From the NCBI RefSeq assembly GCF_039523335.1, contig NZ_BAAAFC010000001.1:372001-436000 (forward strand): 64,000 nucleotides of DNA, written 5' to 3'. The notes under the pieces are model-generated. The model was not told where the DNA came from. It made no database searches and saw nothing but the letters and a program-made list of their open reading frames with translations. Below are positions 36,021 through 45,819 of this stretch, in pieces (positions within the stretch are counted from its first letter, which is position 1; each line of letters starts with the position of its first letter). The position numbers were made by a program, and so were the translations under genes. This stretch comes from Marinobacter szutsaonensis. GTDB taxonomy: Bacteria; Pseudomonadota; Gammaproteobacteria; Pseudomonadales; Oleiphilaceae.

Positions 36021-36967
36021 TGACCAAGCAACGCAGACCCCACATCCTCGTTACCGGTGCTGCCGGCGCCCTGGCCCAGCGGGTCATCAACCAGCTGCGG
36101 GATCATTGCGATCTGGTCGCGGTGGATTTCCGGGAGCAGGTCTACCTGGGCGACGACATCCCCAGTTACTGTATCGACTTTACCAAGCGCGTCTTCGAGG
36201 ACCTGTTCCGCCGCTACGAATTCGACGGCGTCATCCACCTCGGCCGGATCCAGTCCAGCCAGCTGACCCGCATGCGCCGGTACAACGCCAACGTGTTGGG
36301 CACCCAGAAGCTGCTGGACCTGAGCCACAAATACGGCATCAAACGAGTTGTGGTGCTCTCCACCTATCACGTCTATGGCGCGGTGGCCTATAACCCGGCA
36401 CTGATCGACGAATCCGCTCCGCTGAAAGCCGCGGGCCTGAGCGCGGACCTGGTGGATTCGGTGGAGCTGGAGAACCTGGCCAACATCTACCTGTGGCGGT
36501 ATCCGGAGCTGAACATCACCATCCTGCGCCCGTGCAACATTGTCGGGCCCGGCGTGCGGAACACCATGAGCTCCCTGTTATCCAGCGAGAATGCGCCCGT
36601 GCTCGCGGGCTTCTCTCCGATGATGCAGTTCATCCATATCGACGACATGGCGGATGCCATCGTCAGGGCCTACAAGAAGCCGGTTCGCGGGGTCTTCAAC
36701 GTGGCACCGGAGGACTGGGTGGCCTACCAGCACGCACTCAAACTCTGCGGCTGCCGGCGCATTCCGATTCCGTCCATTCCGCCGGTGGTCCCGAACCTGA
36801 TCCTGAAAGCCCTGAAGCTGAAAAGTTTCCCTTCGTATCTGACCGCCTTTTTCAAGTATCCTGTCGTTATCGACGGCAGAGCGTTTGCCAGGGAGTTCGA
36901 TTTCAAGCCGAAACGGCCCCTGAAGGAAATTTTCCGGTTCTACCGGGAGAACAAGCGACCGGTGTAA
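36020..36967 (+). CDS. NAD-dependent epimerase/SDR-like protein
   Basis: 315 residues. The Rossmann start ILVTGAAGALAQRVINQLRD and the extended-SDR features VLSTYHVYGA and LRPCNIVGPGVRN are clear. The catalytic YxxxK expected after STYHVYG is not evident (the stretch reads LVDSVELENLANIYLWRY), so it may be a non-catalytic or atypical member. It is coupled to the acyltransferase gene and lies 48 bases before prsK. Confidence 0.82.
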   Translation: MTKQRRPHILVTGAAGALAQRVINQLRDHCDLVAVDFREQVYLGDDIPSYCIDFTKRVFEDLFRRYEFDGVIHLGRIQSSQLTRMRRYNANVLGTQKLLDLSHKYGIKRVVVLSTYHVYGAVAYNPALIDESAPLKAAGLSADLVDSVELENLANIYLWRYPELNITILRPCNIVGPGVRNTMSSLLSSENAPVLAGFSPMMQFIHIDDMADAIVRAYKKPVRGVFNVAPEDWVAYQHALKLCGCRRIPIPSIPPVVPNLILKALKLKSFPSYLTAFFKYPVVIDGRAFAREFDFKPKRPLKEIFRFYRENKRPV

Positions 36968-37015
36968 CCATCGGCCTGTTGTCACGGAGCGAGGCAGCAA
37001 CGCAGGAAGCGAGGG

Positions 37016-39151
37016 ATGCTAAGTGATCTCAGCCTGATCAGCCATGGCGCAGCGGCCATTGCCTTTGGCCTGCTGACCATTCTTGTCGCGACCCGCTATC
37101 TCAGGCGGGACGTGGACAGGGTACTTTTTGTCGCTGCTCTGGCGACCACCCTCTGGGCCAGCGCCCTGGTGTCGCAATCGCTCTGGGGCACCCCCGGATT
37201 TATCCCTCGCTATATTATTGAACTACTCCGGGATGGCGCCTGGATCACCCTGTTATTCGCCCTGCTTCGCAACGCCTCCCGTCAAGGCACCATTCACGGA
37301 CAGATGAAGAGGATTCTGGGTGCCTCGACCTTCACTCTGATCTTCGTCCTGCTCGCTTTCGGCATCCTTGAATTCACCCTGGGCTGGGAAGTCCTGAATG
37401 GCAAGACCAAAGTACTGGGTCAGATCGCCCTCTCTCTTATGGGTTTATCCCTGGTCGAGCAAATCTGGCGCAATTCCCCGAACTTCGGTCGCTCCAGCAT
37501 CAAATACATCTGCATCGGCATTGCCACCATCTTCGCCTTCGACTTCTTCATGTACGCCGATGCCCTGCTGTTCGGCCAGGTATCGGAAGCCTTCTGGAAT
37601 GCCCGCGGGCTGGTCAATGCGCTGCTGGTCCCCCTGTTTGCCATCAACGTACTGAACACTCGCAAGCAGCCGGTGGACTTCCAGTTGTCCCGGTCCGCGG
37701 TGTTCCATGCCGGCACGCTCGTCCTGGCCGGCGGGTACCTGTTATTCCTCGCGCTCGGCGGCTACTACGTCAAGATCCTCGGAGGTGACTGGGGCGATGC
37801 CCTGAGGGTCCTGTTTCTCACCATCTCCCTCACCTTCCTCGTTACCCTGCTGCTGTCCCGCAGGATCCGGGCAAGGCTGATGGTACGGATCAGCCAGAAC
37901 TTCTTCGACTACAAGTACGACTACCGGGAAGAATGGCTGAAAATGACCCGGGAAATGGCCAATCTCGGCGATGATCCTCCCCTGCCGATCCGCGTCATCC
38001 ACATCCTTTCCGGGCTGGTGGAAAGCAATGCAGGCGCCATCTGGCTCCGGGACGAACAGGGAGCCTACACACTCAAAGGCTCGGTCAATATGGCCATGCC
38101 CAAATACACCGTGATCGACGCGGATTCAGACCTGGTTCGCCTGTTCAGGCAACGGGAATGGATTGTCGACCTGCACGAGTACCGGAATGACCCGGTCAGC
38201 TATGACCTGCTGGAAATACCCGACGCCATCGCTCAGAGCTCGGACGCGTGGCTGGTGATTCCCCTGTATCTGGACAACGACCTCTACGGCATCGCCATGG
38301 TGGGCAACCCCTTCGCCCGGGTTGAACTTAACTGGGAAAATTTCGACCTGATCAAGGTGGTGGCGCGGCAGTCCTGTAACCTGCTGGCACAGGCAGACGC
38401 GCAACACCGGCTGTCCCGGGCCATGCAATTCGAGGCAGTGAGCAAAGCGTCTTCCTTCATGGTTCATGACCTGAAGACCGTGATTGCCCAGCTCTCGCTA
38501 CTCGTCAAAAACGCGCCGAAACACAAGCACAACCCCGCGTTTATCGAAGACATGATCAACACCACCGAGCACGCCGTGCGGAAAATGTCGAACCTGGTGG
38601 AGCATATCCGCAAGCCCAACAGCTTCGCCGATCCACAGTTGCAGGATATCGACCTGGCCGAACTGGCGCGCAGTCTGGTCACCCATCACAGCCACCAGCG
38701 CCCCGTTCCGCGGCTGACAGGCAATCTGCCAAGCGCCTGGATCCGGGCGGACTACGAGCAGCTGCGCAGCGTCCTGGGCCACCTGATCCAGAACGCCCAG
38801 GACGCAACACAACCGGACGGGGAAATCACCCTGAATCTGAAGATAGCCCGGGGCAACGTCGTATTGTTTATCCAGGACACCGGCAACGGCATGACCGAGG
38901 AGTTCATAAACACTTCATTGTTCAAGCCCTTCGAGAGTACCAAGGGGTTAACTGGAATGGGCATTGGAGCGTATCAGGCGCGGGAATATATCAGGCAGCT
39001 TGGCGGGAACATTGACGTGACCAGTGAGCCGGGGGTTGGTTCATGTTTTTCAGTTCGGATTCCATTAGCCAGGGAAAAAGAAGGTGCCGCGCCACCAGAA
39101 AACGACACGCCAGAATTCAACACTGAAAACCCGGCACGAAACGTCAATTAA
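37016..39151 (+). CDS. prsK: XrtA/PEP-CTERM system histidine kinase PrsK
   Basis: 711 residues. About eight hydrophobic helices fill the first ~290 residues, followed by a GAF-like domain (about 310-450), the dimerisation/phospho-acceptor segment FMVHDLKTVIAQLSLLVKNA and an ATPase domain with N (HLIQNAQDAT), G1 (DTGNGMTEEF) and G2 (GLTGMGIGAY) boxes. The layout and its position before a PrsR-type regulator, PrsT and exosortase A identify PrsK. It presumably senses an envelope signal and phosphorylates PrsR. Confidence 0.92.
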   Translation: MLSDLSLISHGAAAIAFGLLTILVATRYLRRDVDRVLFVAALATTLWASALVSQSLWGTPGFIPRYIIELLRDGAWITLLFALLRNASRQGTIHGQMKRILGASTFTLIFVLLAFGILEFTLGWEVLNGKTKVLGQIALSLMGLSLVEQIWRNSPNFGRSSIKYICIGIATIFAFDFFMYADALLFGQVSEAFWNARGLVNALLVPLFAINVLNTRKQPVDFQLSRSAVFHAGTLVLAGGYLLFLALGGYYVKILGGDWGDALRVLFLTISLTFLVTLLLSRRIRARLMVRISQNFFDYKYDYREEWLKMTREMANLGDDPPLPIRVIHILSGLVESNAGAIWLRDEQGAYTLKGSVNMAMPKYTVIDADSDLVRLFRQREWIVDLHEYRNDPVSYDLLEIPDAIAQSSDAWLVIPLYLDNDLYGIAMVGNPFARVELNWENFDLIKVVARQSCNLLAQADAQHRLSRAMQFEAVSKASSFMVHDLKTVIAQLSLLVKNAPKHKHNPAFIEDMINTTEHAVRKMSNLVEHIRKPNSFADPQLQDIDLAELARSLVTHHSHQRPVPRLTGNLPSAWIRADYEQLRSVLGHLIQNAQDATQPDGEITLNLKIARGNVVLFIQDTGNGMTEEFINTSLFKPFESTKGLTGMGIGAYQAREYIRQLGGNIDVTSEPGVGSCFSVRIPLAREKEGAAPPENDTPEFNTENPARNVN

Positions 39152-39279
39152 ATGGCGGTTTATAAATTGAATGCACACAGCGATTGCAAAGTGTCAATGT
39201 TCGGTTAAGAATCAGGTGTAAGGACACTGCGAAACACTTCGTTTCGGCAAATTGTAGCGAGCATGACAAGGAACGTGTT

Positions 39280-40659
39280 GTGGTTGTAAACAAACGACTC
39301 CTGATCGTAGAGGATGACCCGGGCCTGCAAAGCCAGATGCGCTGGTGTTTCAGCGATGATCTGGACGTTGCGGTCGCCTCGGACCGCGAATCGGCCCTCA
39401 CAGCGCTGCGGCGACTCGAACCGGAAGTCGTTACTCTCGATCTCGGCCTTCCGCCCGATCCCGGTGGAGCCACGGAAGGATTTCATCTACTGGAGGAAAT
39501 CCTCCGCCTTTCCCCTCTGACCAAGGTCATCGTCGTGACCGGCCGTGAAGACAAGGAGAACGCAGTCCGGGCTATTGGCATGGGCGCTTCGGATTTTTAT
39601 CAGAAGCCACTCGATGCCGATATTCTCGCCTTTGTGGTCAATCGGGCCTTCCGTTTGGCGGAACTCGAACGGGAGAATCGCGACCTTTCCAGCCACAAGA
39701 ACGGCTCCAATATCAAAGGCATCGTCGCCGCCAGCCCACAGATGATGACCATCTGCCGCACCCTAGAGAAGATTGCCCCCACCGATGTCACCACCCTGAT
39801 CACCGGCGAGACCGGCACCGGCAAGGAGCTGCTGGCCCGGGGGCTCCATGATCTCAGCCAGAGGGCCGACAAACCCTTTGCGGCAATCAACTGTGCCGCC
39901 ATTCCCGAGAACCTGCTCGAGAGCGAGTTATTCGGCTTCGAGAAAGGCTCCTTCACCGGCGCCACCCAGAGCAAGAAAGGCAAGATCGAGAGTGCCAGCG
40001 GCGGCACCCTGTTCCTGGACGAGATTGGCGACATGCCCATGGCGCTGCAAGCCAAACTGCTCCGGTTTCTTCAAGAGCGGGTTATCGACAGAGTCGGATC
40101 GGTCAAACCGGTTCCCGTCGATGTACGAGTCGTGTGCGCTACCCACCGCGATGTTCGCGAGCTGATTGAAAGCGGAGATTTCCGGGAGGACCTCTACTAC
40201 CGCATCAGTGAAATAACCCTGGACGTGCCGCCACTGAGGGAGCGGGACGGAGATTCACTGGTTATCGCCCAATCCCTCCTGAAATCCCTGGGCAAACAGA
40301 TGGACCGGCCCAACCTCACCTTTACCGAGGATGCGGTGAATGCCATTACCGGCTATTCCTGGCCCGGCAACGTGCGAGAGATGATCAACAAGCTCAAACG
40401 GGCAACGATCATGGCAGACGGCAAGCGGGTAACGGCTGCGGATCTTGATCTGCCTGCAGAGCAGCCTCCGTCGGAAAATCAGCTGAGTCTGCGACAGGTC
40501 CGTGAAAACGCCGAACGACGGGCGATCACCCAGGCCCTCAGGTCCTGCAATTTCAATATGGCCCAGGCCTCCCGCCTGCTCGGAATCACTCGCCCGACGC
40601 TCTATAACCTGACGTACAAATACAGGATCGAGACGTCCGAGTTCGCCGACAATGCCTGA
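39280..40659 (+). CDS. prsR: XrtA/PEP-CTERM system sigma-54 response regulator PrsR
   Basis: About 459 residues from the GTG at 39280, chosen because AAGGAA lies six bases upstream and translation then begins MVVNKRLLIVEDDPG. It has a receiver domain (acidic pocket EDD, phospho-Asp in VVTLDLGLPP, Lys in YQKPLD), an AAA+ sigma-54 activation domain (GETGTGKE; the sigma-54 contact loop reads GSFTGA instead of the usual GAFTGA), and a C-terminal Fis-type helix-turn-helix (NMAQASRLLGITRPTLYNLT). It should activate exopolysaccharide or PEP-CTERM genes from sigma-54 promoters. Confidence 0.92.
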   Translation: MVVNKRLLIVEDDPGLQSQMRWCFSDDLDVAVASDRESALTALRRLEPEVVTLDLGLPPDPGGATEGFHLLEEILRLSPLTKVIVVTGREDKENAVRAIGMGASDFYQKPLDADILAFVVNRAFRLAELERENRDLSSHKNGSNIKGIVAASPQMMTICRTLEKIAPTDVTTLITGETGTGKELLARGLHDLSQRADKPFAAINCAAIPENLLESELFGFEKGSFTGATQSKKGKIESASGGTLFLDEIGDMPMALQAKLLRFLQERVIDRVGSVKPVPVDVRVVCATHRDVRELIESGDFREDLYYRISEITLDVPPLRERDGDSLVIAQSLLKSLGKQMDRPNLTFTEDAVNAITGYSWPGNVREMINKLKRATIMADGKRVTAADLDLPAEQPPSENQLSLRQVRENAERRAITQALRSCNFNMAQASRLLGITRPTLYNLTYKYRIETSEFADNA

Positions 40660-40701
40660 ACGACATCGGGGTAACATCCGGAACAAGCGAAGGAAATTGG
40701 G

Positions 40702-43398
40702 ATGAAAGTCACAGGGATTTTGCGTGCAACTTTGCTCTCAACCGCAATCATTCTGGGTATTGCAGGATGCAGCAACGACGCGGAGATGAGCCAGGAAGAG
40801 CTGCAGTACATCAGCCACCTTGACCAGGCCCGTTTTTTCCAGAGACAGGGGGAACTCAAGGCCAGCACGCTGGAAGCTCGAAACGCTATCAAGCTTCAGC
40901 CCCAGCAGCCAGCCCCGTATCTGTTAATCATCAACAATCTGCTTATTGCCGGTGATGCCGTCAACGCTGAGCATCAGCTAAATGGACTTATGAATCGCAT
41001 TCCGGAGCAGTCACTGAGCAGCTCTGATCGCAACCGTGCCCACCTCATCCGGGCCGAAGCCCTGCTGATGAAAGGTCGCAACGAACAGGCACTGGCCATA
41101 CTCGATCAGCTCGACGCCCCGGATGCTGAAGAAAAGCTTGAAGCCGACCTGCTGCGGGGCCGCATCCTGATTGATTCCAAGCAACTGGGACAGGCTCGCG
41201 AGGTATACCAGCAAGCCCGTGAAGCGAACGGCAGTGCCACCATGCCGGTGATTGGGCTCGCCCGGGTCGCCTGGCTGGCAGGCGATCTGGAGCAGGCAAG
41301 CACATTGCTGTCTGAAGCCACAGAGATGGACGAGAGCCACCCGGAGCTCTGGCTGCTAAAAGCCCGGATAGCCGATGCCGAAGAACGATGGGGAGACGCA
41401 GAAACGGCTTATATTCGTGCCTTGGAAGACATCGGCCAGTACGATGTAATGACTTACCGGAAATACGAAACCATCTCTGCTCTTATCAAGGTTCTTAGGG
41501 CACAGGGAAAGGCCCGGGAAGCCTTCGTCTACGAGGAAATTCTTGCCAAGTCGGCGCCAGGAACCATCAAGGCCAACCTGACGGCAGCACAGGCAGCGCT
41601 TGAAGAGAATGATCTCGAATCTGCCGCCGGTTATCTGGAAGAGATCCTGGCCCAGGCACCGGAACACCAACAGGGTGCCCTATTGTTGGGAATGATTCGG
41701 CTCAGGCAAGGCCGGGTGGAAGAAGCGGAGAGTCTGCTGGCACCAATTGCGGAGATGGGTGAACTGGAAGCGGCAAGCAAACTGCTCGCCGCCAGTCGGC
41801 TCGGTCTGAATGATATCAAAGGTGCCAGGGAGGCGATTGCGAGCCTGGAAAGTGAGGAAAGTGATCCGTCTGTCCTGGCAATCGTCGGTATCACGGCACT
41901 CGCTAGTGGAGATTCAGAAACCGGAGAACGAATCATCGAGTCCGCCCTGAGCCAGAGCCCCGACTACCATTCGCTCAGACTGCGTTACGCCCGCTACCTT
42001 GTGCAAGCAGGCCGGACAGAAGATGCCCTGGATCACATCCAAATACTCACCGATGTCCCGACCCTGAGGGATCGGGCCTGGCAACTGATGGTACAGGCCT
42101 ATTTGACCCGCGAGCAGCCCGGCCGGGCTATTGAAGCTGCGGATCAGTGGCTCGAACAGCAGCCGGAGAATAGCCGCGCCTTACTGGTTCGCGGCGAACT
42201 GGCATTGCAGAACGACGAGCCCGAAACGGCAGAGCGGTACTTTGAACAGGCCCGGGCCGCTGCGCCAGAGGCTGCCACTCCCCTCGTTGCATTGGCCCGC
42301 CTGGCCCGTTACCGGGAAAACCGGGACGGTGCTATTGCTCTTTACCGGGATGCCTTGTCGATCGACCCGAACGCCTCCGATGCGATAGGGGGCCTCTCGG
42401 ACCTGCTGACGCCCGAAGAGCTCGCAGCGGATATGGAAAGTCTTCTGGTACAACAGCCAGGTGCCATCGCACCGCGAATGGTACTGCTTGAGCAAGCCCT
42501 GGTGGCTGAAAACCACACCAGGGCCAATGAACTGACTGCCACACTGATTGAACGCACTACCGAGAACCAGCCCGCCGAAGCGGAGCCCCTCGTGGCGAAT
42601 CTCTACTACGATACAGCCGCGCGCAAAATGACAGAAGGCAACACCGTCGAAGCTCAACGACTGCTGGATCGCGGCCGCGCGCTGTTTCCGAAACAACTGG
42701 ACATAGCCCTTGCCTCCGCCAGCCTCGCCTTCCGGCAGGGCCAGCCGGAAAAGGCACGCAAGATCATCGAAGAGGCTCGCCTTACACACCCGGAATCTGA
42801 CCGGCCTCTGGTGGTGGAGGCTGAATACCTTGCCACTGAAGGACACCACTTGGCGGCTGCCAGTATGTATCAACTGGCGTTGAAAAAACAGAGCCGTGTT
42901 ATCACGGAGCTGGCCTACGCCAGAGAGCTGAACCGGTCGGGCGCGACAGAATCGGCGATACGCGCTCTGGACCAGGCAATGGAGACCTGGCCCAGGGAAT
43001 CCCGCTTGCCATTGGCGCTAGCCATTTACGCACAGAACAACGGTCAGGCCGACAAAGCCAGGCAGGCTTATGAAAAAGTTCTTGAGCTGGATGGCGATAA
43101 TGTACTGGCACTGAATAACCTGGCCTGGATGTATCACGAATCCGATCATCCCGACGCACTGTCATTGGCGGAGCGTGCCTATAAGCTCGCTCCGCAATCA
43201 GGCTCGGTAGCGGACACCTACGGATGGATTCTTTTCAACAAGGGTTTCCAGGAAGACGGCCTTCCGATTCTCGAGAAAGCCCATCAGCTTCAGCCGGATT
43301 CGGAGGACATCGCCTTGCATCTGGCAGAAGCCTATCGGAAAGTTGGTAAGAACTCCGCTGCCCAAAGGATTCTCGAAAAATTTGAAGGTCAGGGCTAA
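40702..43398 (+). CDS. prsT: PEP-CTERM system TPR lipoprotein PrsT
   Basis: 898 residues. The signal peptide with lipobox (AIILGIAGCSND) is followed by tandem tetratricopeptide repeats over nearly the whole length, e.g. ARQAYEKVLELDGDNVLALN and NLAWMYHESDHPDALSLAER. The size, lipobox and gene order prsK-prsR-prsT-xrtA match the PrsT family. It is probably anchored in the outer membrane and helps polysaccharide export. It lies 42 bases after prsR. Confidence 0.92.
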   Translation: MKVTGILRATLLSTAIILGIAGCSNDAEMSQEELQYISHLDQARFFQRQGELKASTLEARNAIKLQPQQPAPYLLIINNLLIAGDAVNAEHQLNGLMNRIPEQSLSSSDRNRAHLIRAEALLMKGRNEQALAILDQLDAPDAEEKLEADLLRGRILIDSKQLGQAREVYQQAREANGSATMPVIGLARVAWLAGDLEQASTLLSEATEMDESHPELWLLKARIADAEERWGDAETAYIRALEDIGQYDVMTYRKYETISALIKVLRAQGKAREAFVYEEILAKSAPGTIKANLTAAQAALEENDLESAAGYLEEILAQAPEHQQGALLLGMIRLRQGRVEEAESLLAPIAEMGELEAASKLLAASRLGLNDIKGAREAIASLESEESDPSVLAIVGITALASGDSETGERIIESALSQSPDYHSLRLRYARYLVQAGRTEDALDHIQILTDVPTLRDRAWQLMVQAYLTREQPGRAIEAADQWLEQQPENSRALLVRGELALQNDEPETAERYFEQARAAAPEAATPLVALARLARYRENRDGAIALYRDALSIDPNASDAIGGLSDLLTPEELAADMESLLVQQPGAIAPRMVLLEQALVAENHTRANELTATLIERTTENQPAEAEPLVANLYYDTAARKMTEGNTVEAQRLLDRGRALFPKQLDIALASASLAFRQGQPEKARKIIEEARLTHPESDRPLVVEAEYLATEGHHLAAASMYQLALKKQSRVITELAYARELNRSGATESAIRALDQAMETWPRESRLPLALAIYAQNNGQADKARQAYEKVLELDGDNVLALNNLAWMYHESDHPDALSLAERAYKLAPQSGSVADTYGWILFNKGFQEDGLPILEKAHQLQPDSEDIALHLAEAYRKVGKNSAAQRILEKFEGQG

Positions 43399-43407
43399 GA
43401 CATTGTT

Positions 43408-44907
43408 ATGAGTACCGCCAAAAGAAATTCACGACGGTATCTCTGGTTGCTATCGGTTCCGTTACTGTTCCTGGCACTGTGGGCCGAATGGCTCGATTTT
43501 TTCGGGCTATGGTATGAGTCAATCATATATACCCACGGTTTCCTTGTGCTGGCCGGAGCAATCTTCGTTTTGTTTTTGCGACGCCATGCACTTGCGATGT
43601 TGCGCATCAACGGCTCGCCACTCGCACTGTTTCTGCTCTTTGGTGCAAGCATCGTATTGCTGCTCTCGCAGGCCGCGGACATCAGAGTTTTCCGACTGCT
43701 ACTCGTACCGATACTGATTATTTTCTGGGGCTGTTCGATCTGGGGAAAGGACTTTTTGAAAGTGGCCGGAGGGCCGATCCTGCTGTTGATTTTCGCGGTA
43801 CCAGTGTGGGACGACCTTTCCCCGTTACTTCAGCACATCACCGTCTTCTTCAATAATATTTTTCTCCGGATTGCCGGGATAGAGGCGGCAATCAATGAAT
43901 ACTTCATTGTTCTGGAGGTAGGTACCTTCATTGTTGAGGACGGATGCAGCGGTGTTCGATACCTCATGGTATCGCTCTTTCTGGCAGCGTTTTACGGCCA
44001 AATCAATAATCTTGGTTACAAACCAACCGCGTTGTTGATGCTTCTGGCCGGCCTGCTCTCAATGCTGTCCAACTGGATTCGGGTTTTCGGGATTATTGCA
44101 GCCGGCCACTACTCGAACATGGAGACCTCTCTCGTTGAGGATCATGAGCTTTTCGGCTGGGCAATTTTCATAGTTTTTACCCTCATCCCGTTTTTCCTGT
44201 TGTCGGCGAGGTTGGGAAACAGAACAAGCAAAGAACCCAATACCGTTGATGCTTCCCCGGATCGTGATCAAAGGCACGCCAGCCCAGCCTGGGTTCTTAC
44301 CGCCTCCACCCTGATCGTGTGGCCTGCCCTGGTGCCCATTGCGCTTCAGGCCAAAACCGAACGCGTGGCAAGTTCATGGAACCCGGGTCTTTTCGAATCT
44401 GTATCGGGCTGGAGTGGCCCTCTGAGACACGCGACCATCTGGCAGCCGGATTTCAAAAACCCGGACATCAATCTTGGCGGCGTCTACGTATCTGACAGCT
44501 TCCAGCAGATACAGGTCCAGATAACGGGCTATCGGCTCCAGGCCCAGAACAAAGAACTGATCTTTCATGGAAACAAGTTGTTCGATCGCAGCGAATGGGA
44601 ATTGGTATCAGAAGCACAGCAGCCACTGGAAACCAGTTATTCGAAAGAGTTGGAACAGGTTAACGAAACGATAATCCGGAGCAAAGGGGATGGCGAGCAG
44701 ATCATCATCTGGTCCTGGTACACCGTTGGGGAATTTCTCACAGCATCAAAGGTGGAAGCGAAAATTGCGGGCGCACTGAACAAGATCAGAGGCGACAGCC
44801 GTGGCGCTCTCTGGGCCCTTGCAGGACGATGTCAGGGAATGGAAGTAGCAGACTGCGATCAGCAGCGCTTCGCCTTCAACCGCTTTCTGCAGAGTGCCAG
44901 TTTTTAG
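43408..44907 (+). CDS. xrtA: Exosortase A fused to EpsI domain
   Basis: 499 residues. About eight transmembrane helices carry the exosortase catalytic triad: Cys180 in VEDGCSGVRYL, Arg225 in LSNWIRVFGI and His246 in VEDHELFGW. The C-terminal ~180 residues (from about 315) form a soluble EpsI domain (ending IWSWYTVGEFLTASKVEAKI and similar). Exosortases cleave C-terminal PEP-CTERM signals and transfer proteins to a polysaccharide or lipid acceptor. It is 9 bases downstream of prsT. Its stop overlaps by 4 bases the 3' end of the convergent formyltransferase gene. Base composition is more AT-rich than in the housekeeping genes. Confidence 0.93.
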   Translation: MSTAKRNSRRYLWLLSVPLLFLALWAEWLDFFGLWYESIIYTHGFLVLAGAIFVLFLRRHALAMLRINGSPLALFLLFGASIVLLLSQAADIRVFRLLLVPILIIFWGCSIWGKDFLKVAGGPILLLIFAVPVWDDLSPLLQHITVFFNNIFLRIAGIEAAINEYFIVLEVGTFIVEDGCSGVRYLMVSLFLAAFYGQINNLGYKPTALLMLLAGLLSMLSNWIRVFGIIAAGHYSNMETSLVEDHELFGWAIFIVFTLIPFFLLSARLGNRTSKEPNTVDASPDRDQRHASPAWVLTASTLIVWPALVPIALQAKTERVASSWNPGLFESVSGWSGPLRHATIWQPDFKNPDINLGGVYVSDSFQQIQVQITGYRLQAQNKELIFHGNKLFDRSEWELVSEAQQPLETSYSKELEQVNETIIRSKGDGEQIIIWSWYTVGEFLTASKVEAKIAGALNKIRGDSRGALWALAGRCQGMEVADCDQQRFAFNRFLQSASF

Positions 44908-45803
44908 GCGCTCCTATTTCCCCCGGCCGCAAGTTTGTTGAAATCATTGACAAGGCTCCCGGTTATTCTCTGATCGCGCTCCGCCTTATTGACCAGGTAT
45001 TCAGGAATCACCCCCATCTCAATCTGTCGCCAGGTTTCCCGTTTTGCCCTCACATCAAACATTTCATTCAGATACAGGCGCCCCCTGCTCTGCAGTTTGG
45101 TCGCTTTGCAGCGCGAATGCTCTATATCCCTCACCGCCTGCACCATCATATTTACACCAAGCCGGACAACCTTTTCATAAAGGCTATTCGGATGATCGTG
45201 TGCCTCTATGTCAGGGCGCCCCTGGTAAACAATGTCGCCGTCGTCCACGCCCTCTGAAACAAAGTGCACAGTCGCCCCGACGCACTCCGGCTCACGGTTA
45301 TGAATCGCCCAATCGGTGGTAAACAGCCCCCTGTAGAACTGGGACAATCCGCCATGCAGATTCAGAACCCCGTGGAGCGGGATATCCAGAAGGTCCCGCC
45401 TCAGGATGGATGCCCCGCAGACGGCGATGAGGTCGGGATTCCGGTTGCGAATCCAGTCCCGATACTCTGGCTCGTTGATGGCGTTCACACCTTGCGTGTG
45501 CAGAATTTCAATACCGTCCTCCGCCATCAATAGCCAACCTTCCTCCCCGAAATCCAGGGCAGTCTCTCGCTTGTTGTAGGGCTGAGACGGCTCGATAAAT
45601 CGTCTGTCCAGGGCTTCGAGAACTTTCCGGGAAAACAGCCGGGGCGTTCCGATATATTTCAATGCCTTCCTGGCCAATGAGGACTGATCCTTTTCGGGCG
45701 TCTGATTCTCAACGACAATACCCACGACGTTCAGGTTCCTGGCCAGTTGGTTGGCAAAGAAGATATCGGACTTGTCCCGACTGACGATGACCAGTGTCCG
45801 CAT
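44904..45803 (-). CDS. Formyltransferase-family protein
   Basis: 299 residues from the ATG at 45803 (GGGAGA site; the longer frame overlaps the next gene). The N10-formyl-THF transferase core shows the catalytic Asn and His in HGVLNLHGGLSQFYRG and the Asp in SEGVDDGDIVYQ. The N-terminus starts MRTLVIVSRDKSDIFFANQL. Relatives formylate methionyl-tRNA, amino sugars or carrier-bound amino acids. The setting near acyltransferases and an NRPS argues for an amino sugar or amino acid substrate rather than tRNA. Confidence 0.87.
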   Translation of the reverse strand: MRTLVIVSRDKSDIFFANQLARNLNVVGIVVENQTPEKDQSSLARKALKYIGTPRLFSRKVLEALDRRFIEPSQPYNKRETALDFGEEGWLLMAEDGIEILHTQGVNAINEPEYRDWIRNRNPDLIAVCGASILRRDLLDIPLHGVLNLHGGLSQFYRGLFTTDWAIHNREPECVGATVHFVSEGVDDGDIVYQGRPDIEAHDHPNSLYEKVVRLGVNMMVQAVRDIEHSRCKATKLQSRGRLYLNEMFDVRAKRETWRQIEMGVIPEYLVNKAERDQRITGSLVNDFNKLAAGGNRSA

Positions 45804-45819
45804 GTCATTTATCTCCCAT

